A stretch of 5,909 nt of DNA from Nitrospira sp. Its GTDB lineage: Bacteria; Nitrospirota; Thermodesulfovibrionia; Thermodesulfovibrionales; SM23-35. The DNA lies in the NCBI GenBank assembly GCA_016873575.1, contig VGWY01000161.1, positions 1-5,909 on the forward strand, in the 5' to 3' direction. The notes under the pieces are model-generated. The model worked only from the letters and a program-made list of their open reading frames with translations, made no database searches and was not told where the DNA came from. Both the position numbers and the translations under genes were made by a program. The stretch's first letter is position 1. Each line of letters opens with the position of its first letter. Shown here in pieces: positions 5,654-5,909 of the stretch.

Positions 5654-5816
5654 ACTCCAGCGACTTTCGGGAAAAGAAGTATTATCAATCCTCTCAAAAT
5701 TTGGGTTTGCAGTTTATTCCCAGAGAGGCAGTCATGTAAAGCTGAGGCGGACTCTCGAGTTTCAATTTTATTCCCCACACAGGGGTGTGCGACAAAAATA
5801 TTGGTACTGCTTTTAG
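5643..5816 (+). pseudogene. hicA: HicA toxin, truncated by insertion sequence
   Basis: A GTG at 5643, overlapping the hicB end by 11 bases, opens a frame reading SPKLQRLSGKEVLSILSK and then FGFAVYSQRGSHVKLRRTLE. This is the N-terminal two thirds of HicA, a small double-stranded-RNA-binding-fold mRNA interferase. The conserved GSH motif with the catalytic His (H31) is present. After about residue 38 the match stops. The expected strand with its TVP-type motif and the last helix are replaced by unrelated sequence ending at TAG 5814-5816, which is the terminal region of an insertion sequence. GGAG at 5629-5632 is a modest ribosome site. The shortened 57-residue product is probably inactive. The other half of hicA may lie beyond the element, outside the window. 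Confidence 0.75.
5776..5789. repeat. Short inverted repeat near the insertion-sequence end
   Basis: CACAC and GTGTG are separated by AGGG. An overlapping alternative pairs CCCC with GGGG. It lies between the transposase stop and the hicA breakpoint, so it may belong to the element's end structure. It is too short for a firm call as a terminator. Confidence 0.3.
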
Positions 5817-5909
5817 GCATAAGCCCGATACTCCCAGAAATCTTCCCAACGGTTACTGAGGAAACAACAACGCAAGGCAATAATACTATTGGCTCCTTTA
5901 ACCGTCCAG
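5813..5909 (-). CDS. Transposase, C-terminal 31 residues (rest outside window)
   Basis: Reading the minus strand from 5908 gives WTVKGANSIIALRC, then CFLSNRWEDFWEYRAYA and a TAA at 5815-5813. The pattern W-x-V-x-GA-x-x-I-x-x-LR, then R-W-E-D-F-W-E, is what I recall from the ends of ISKra4-type transposases. The fragment lacks the catalytic region, so family and intactness cannot be tested here. It runs opposite to every other gene in the window, which fits an independent mobile element. Confidence 0.55.
   Translation of the reverse strand, partial: WTVKGANSIIALRCCFLSNRWEDFWEYRAYA

Larger units (their letters stand above)
5757..5909 (-). mobile_element. End of an insertion sequence within hicA (partial)
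   Basis: HicA resemblance stops near 5757, and from there the minus strand carries the terminal noncoding part and the 3' end of a transposase gene. The exact border is uncertain, between about 5757 and 5776, because the other end and any target duplication lie outside the window. The stretch between border and transposase stop holds CACAC-AGGG-GTGTG at 5776-5789, a short inverted repeat that may be part of the terminal recognition region. The ISKra4-like family label is tentative. Confidence 0.6.

Noticed and set aside
5650..5880. Minus-strand frame of 76 codons spanning hicA and the insertion-sequence end
   Set aside because: It crosses the breakpoint between two unrelated sequences and is out of frame with the transposase end.
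1..5909. CRISPR array, tRNA, rRNA or riboswitch
   Set aside because: I saw no regularly spaced repeats, cloverleaf-like sequence or conserved RNA core in the noncoding stretches, none of which exceeds about 200 bases.

Overview
The window is about 5.9 kb of AT-rich bacterial DNA with almost everything on the + strand. It looks like an accessory defence and toxin-antitoxin (TA) region. Good Shine-Dalgarno sites (a perfect AGGAGGTGAT before position 3526), overlapping small genes and the gene families all point to a bacterium. The mix of TaqI-like restriction-methylase, Mrr-like nuclease, UPF0175/DUF3368, DUF2283, DUF433 and HicAB families is common in anaerobic or environmental Gram-negative lineages such as Nitrospirota and Desulfobacterota. 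That lineage guess rests on family content only and is weak.

Positions 1-3327 form the restriction/nuclease part. It holds the C-terminal 272 residues of a TaqI/Eco57I-like restriction-methylase (specificity domain plus conserved helical tail). Next comes an unrecognised 519-residue protein with a PD-(D/E)XK-type nuclease core (D347, E360-C-K362). Then, after a short gap, there is an Mrr-like nuclease (D41, E58-C-K60). The gap at 2414-2539 holds a decayed second copy of the methylase tail, so the 519-residue gene lies between two copies of the same gene end.

Positions 3328-5207 form a dense run of TA-type genes that probably share one transcript. A UPF0175 antitoxin and a DUF3368 PIN toxin form the only complete pair. 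They are followed by an orphan DUF2283 protein, an orphan DUF433 antitoxin whose 3' end runs into a VapC-type PIN toxin lacking its N-terminal half, and the small probable partner of that lost toxin.

Positions 5208-5909 carry another methylase-tail remnant (5212-5277) and a leader sequence repeated from in front of the first TA pair. A HicB antitoxin follows, then a HicA toxin cut off after about 38 codons by the end of an insertion sequence. The last 31 codons of that element's transposase are readable on the minus strand.

The main pattern is that small antitoxin-like genes remain open while most partner toxins are missing or cut. The same restriction-methylase tail sequence also recurs as scars at cassette borders. 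The best candidate for something undescribed is the 519-residue nuclease with its Mrr-like neighbour.
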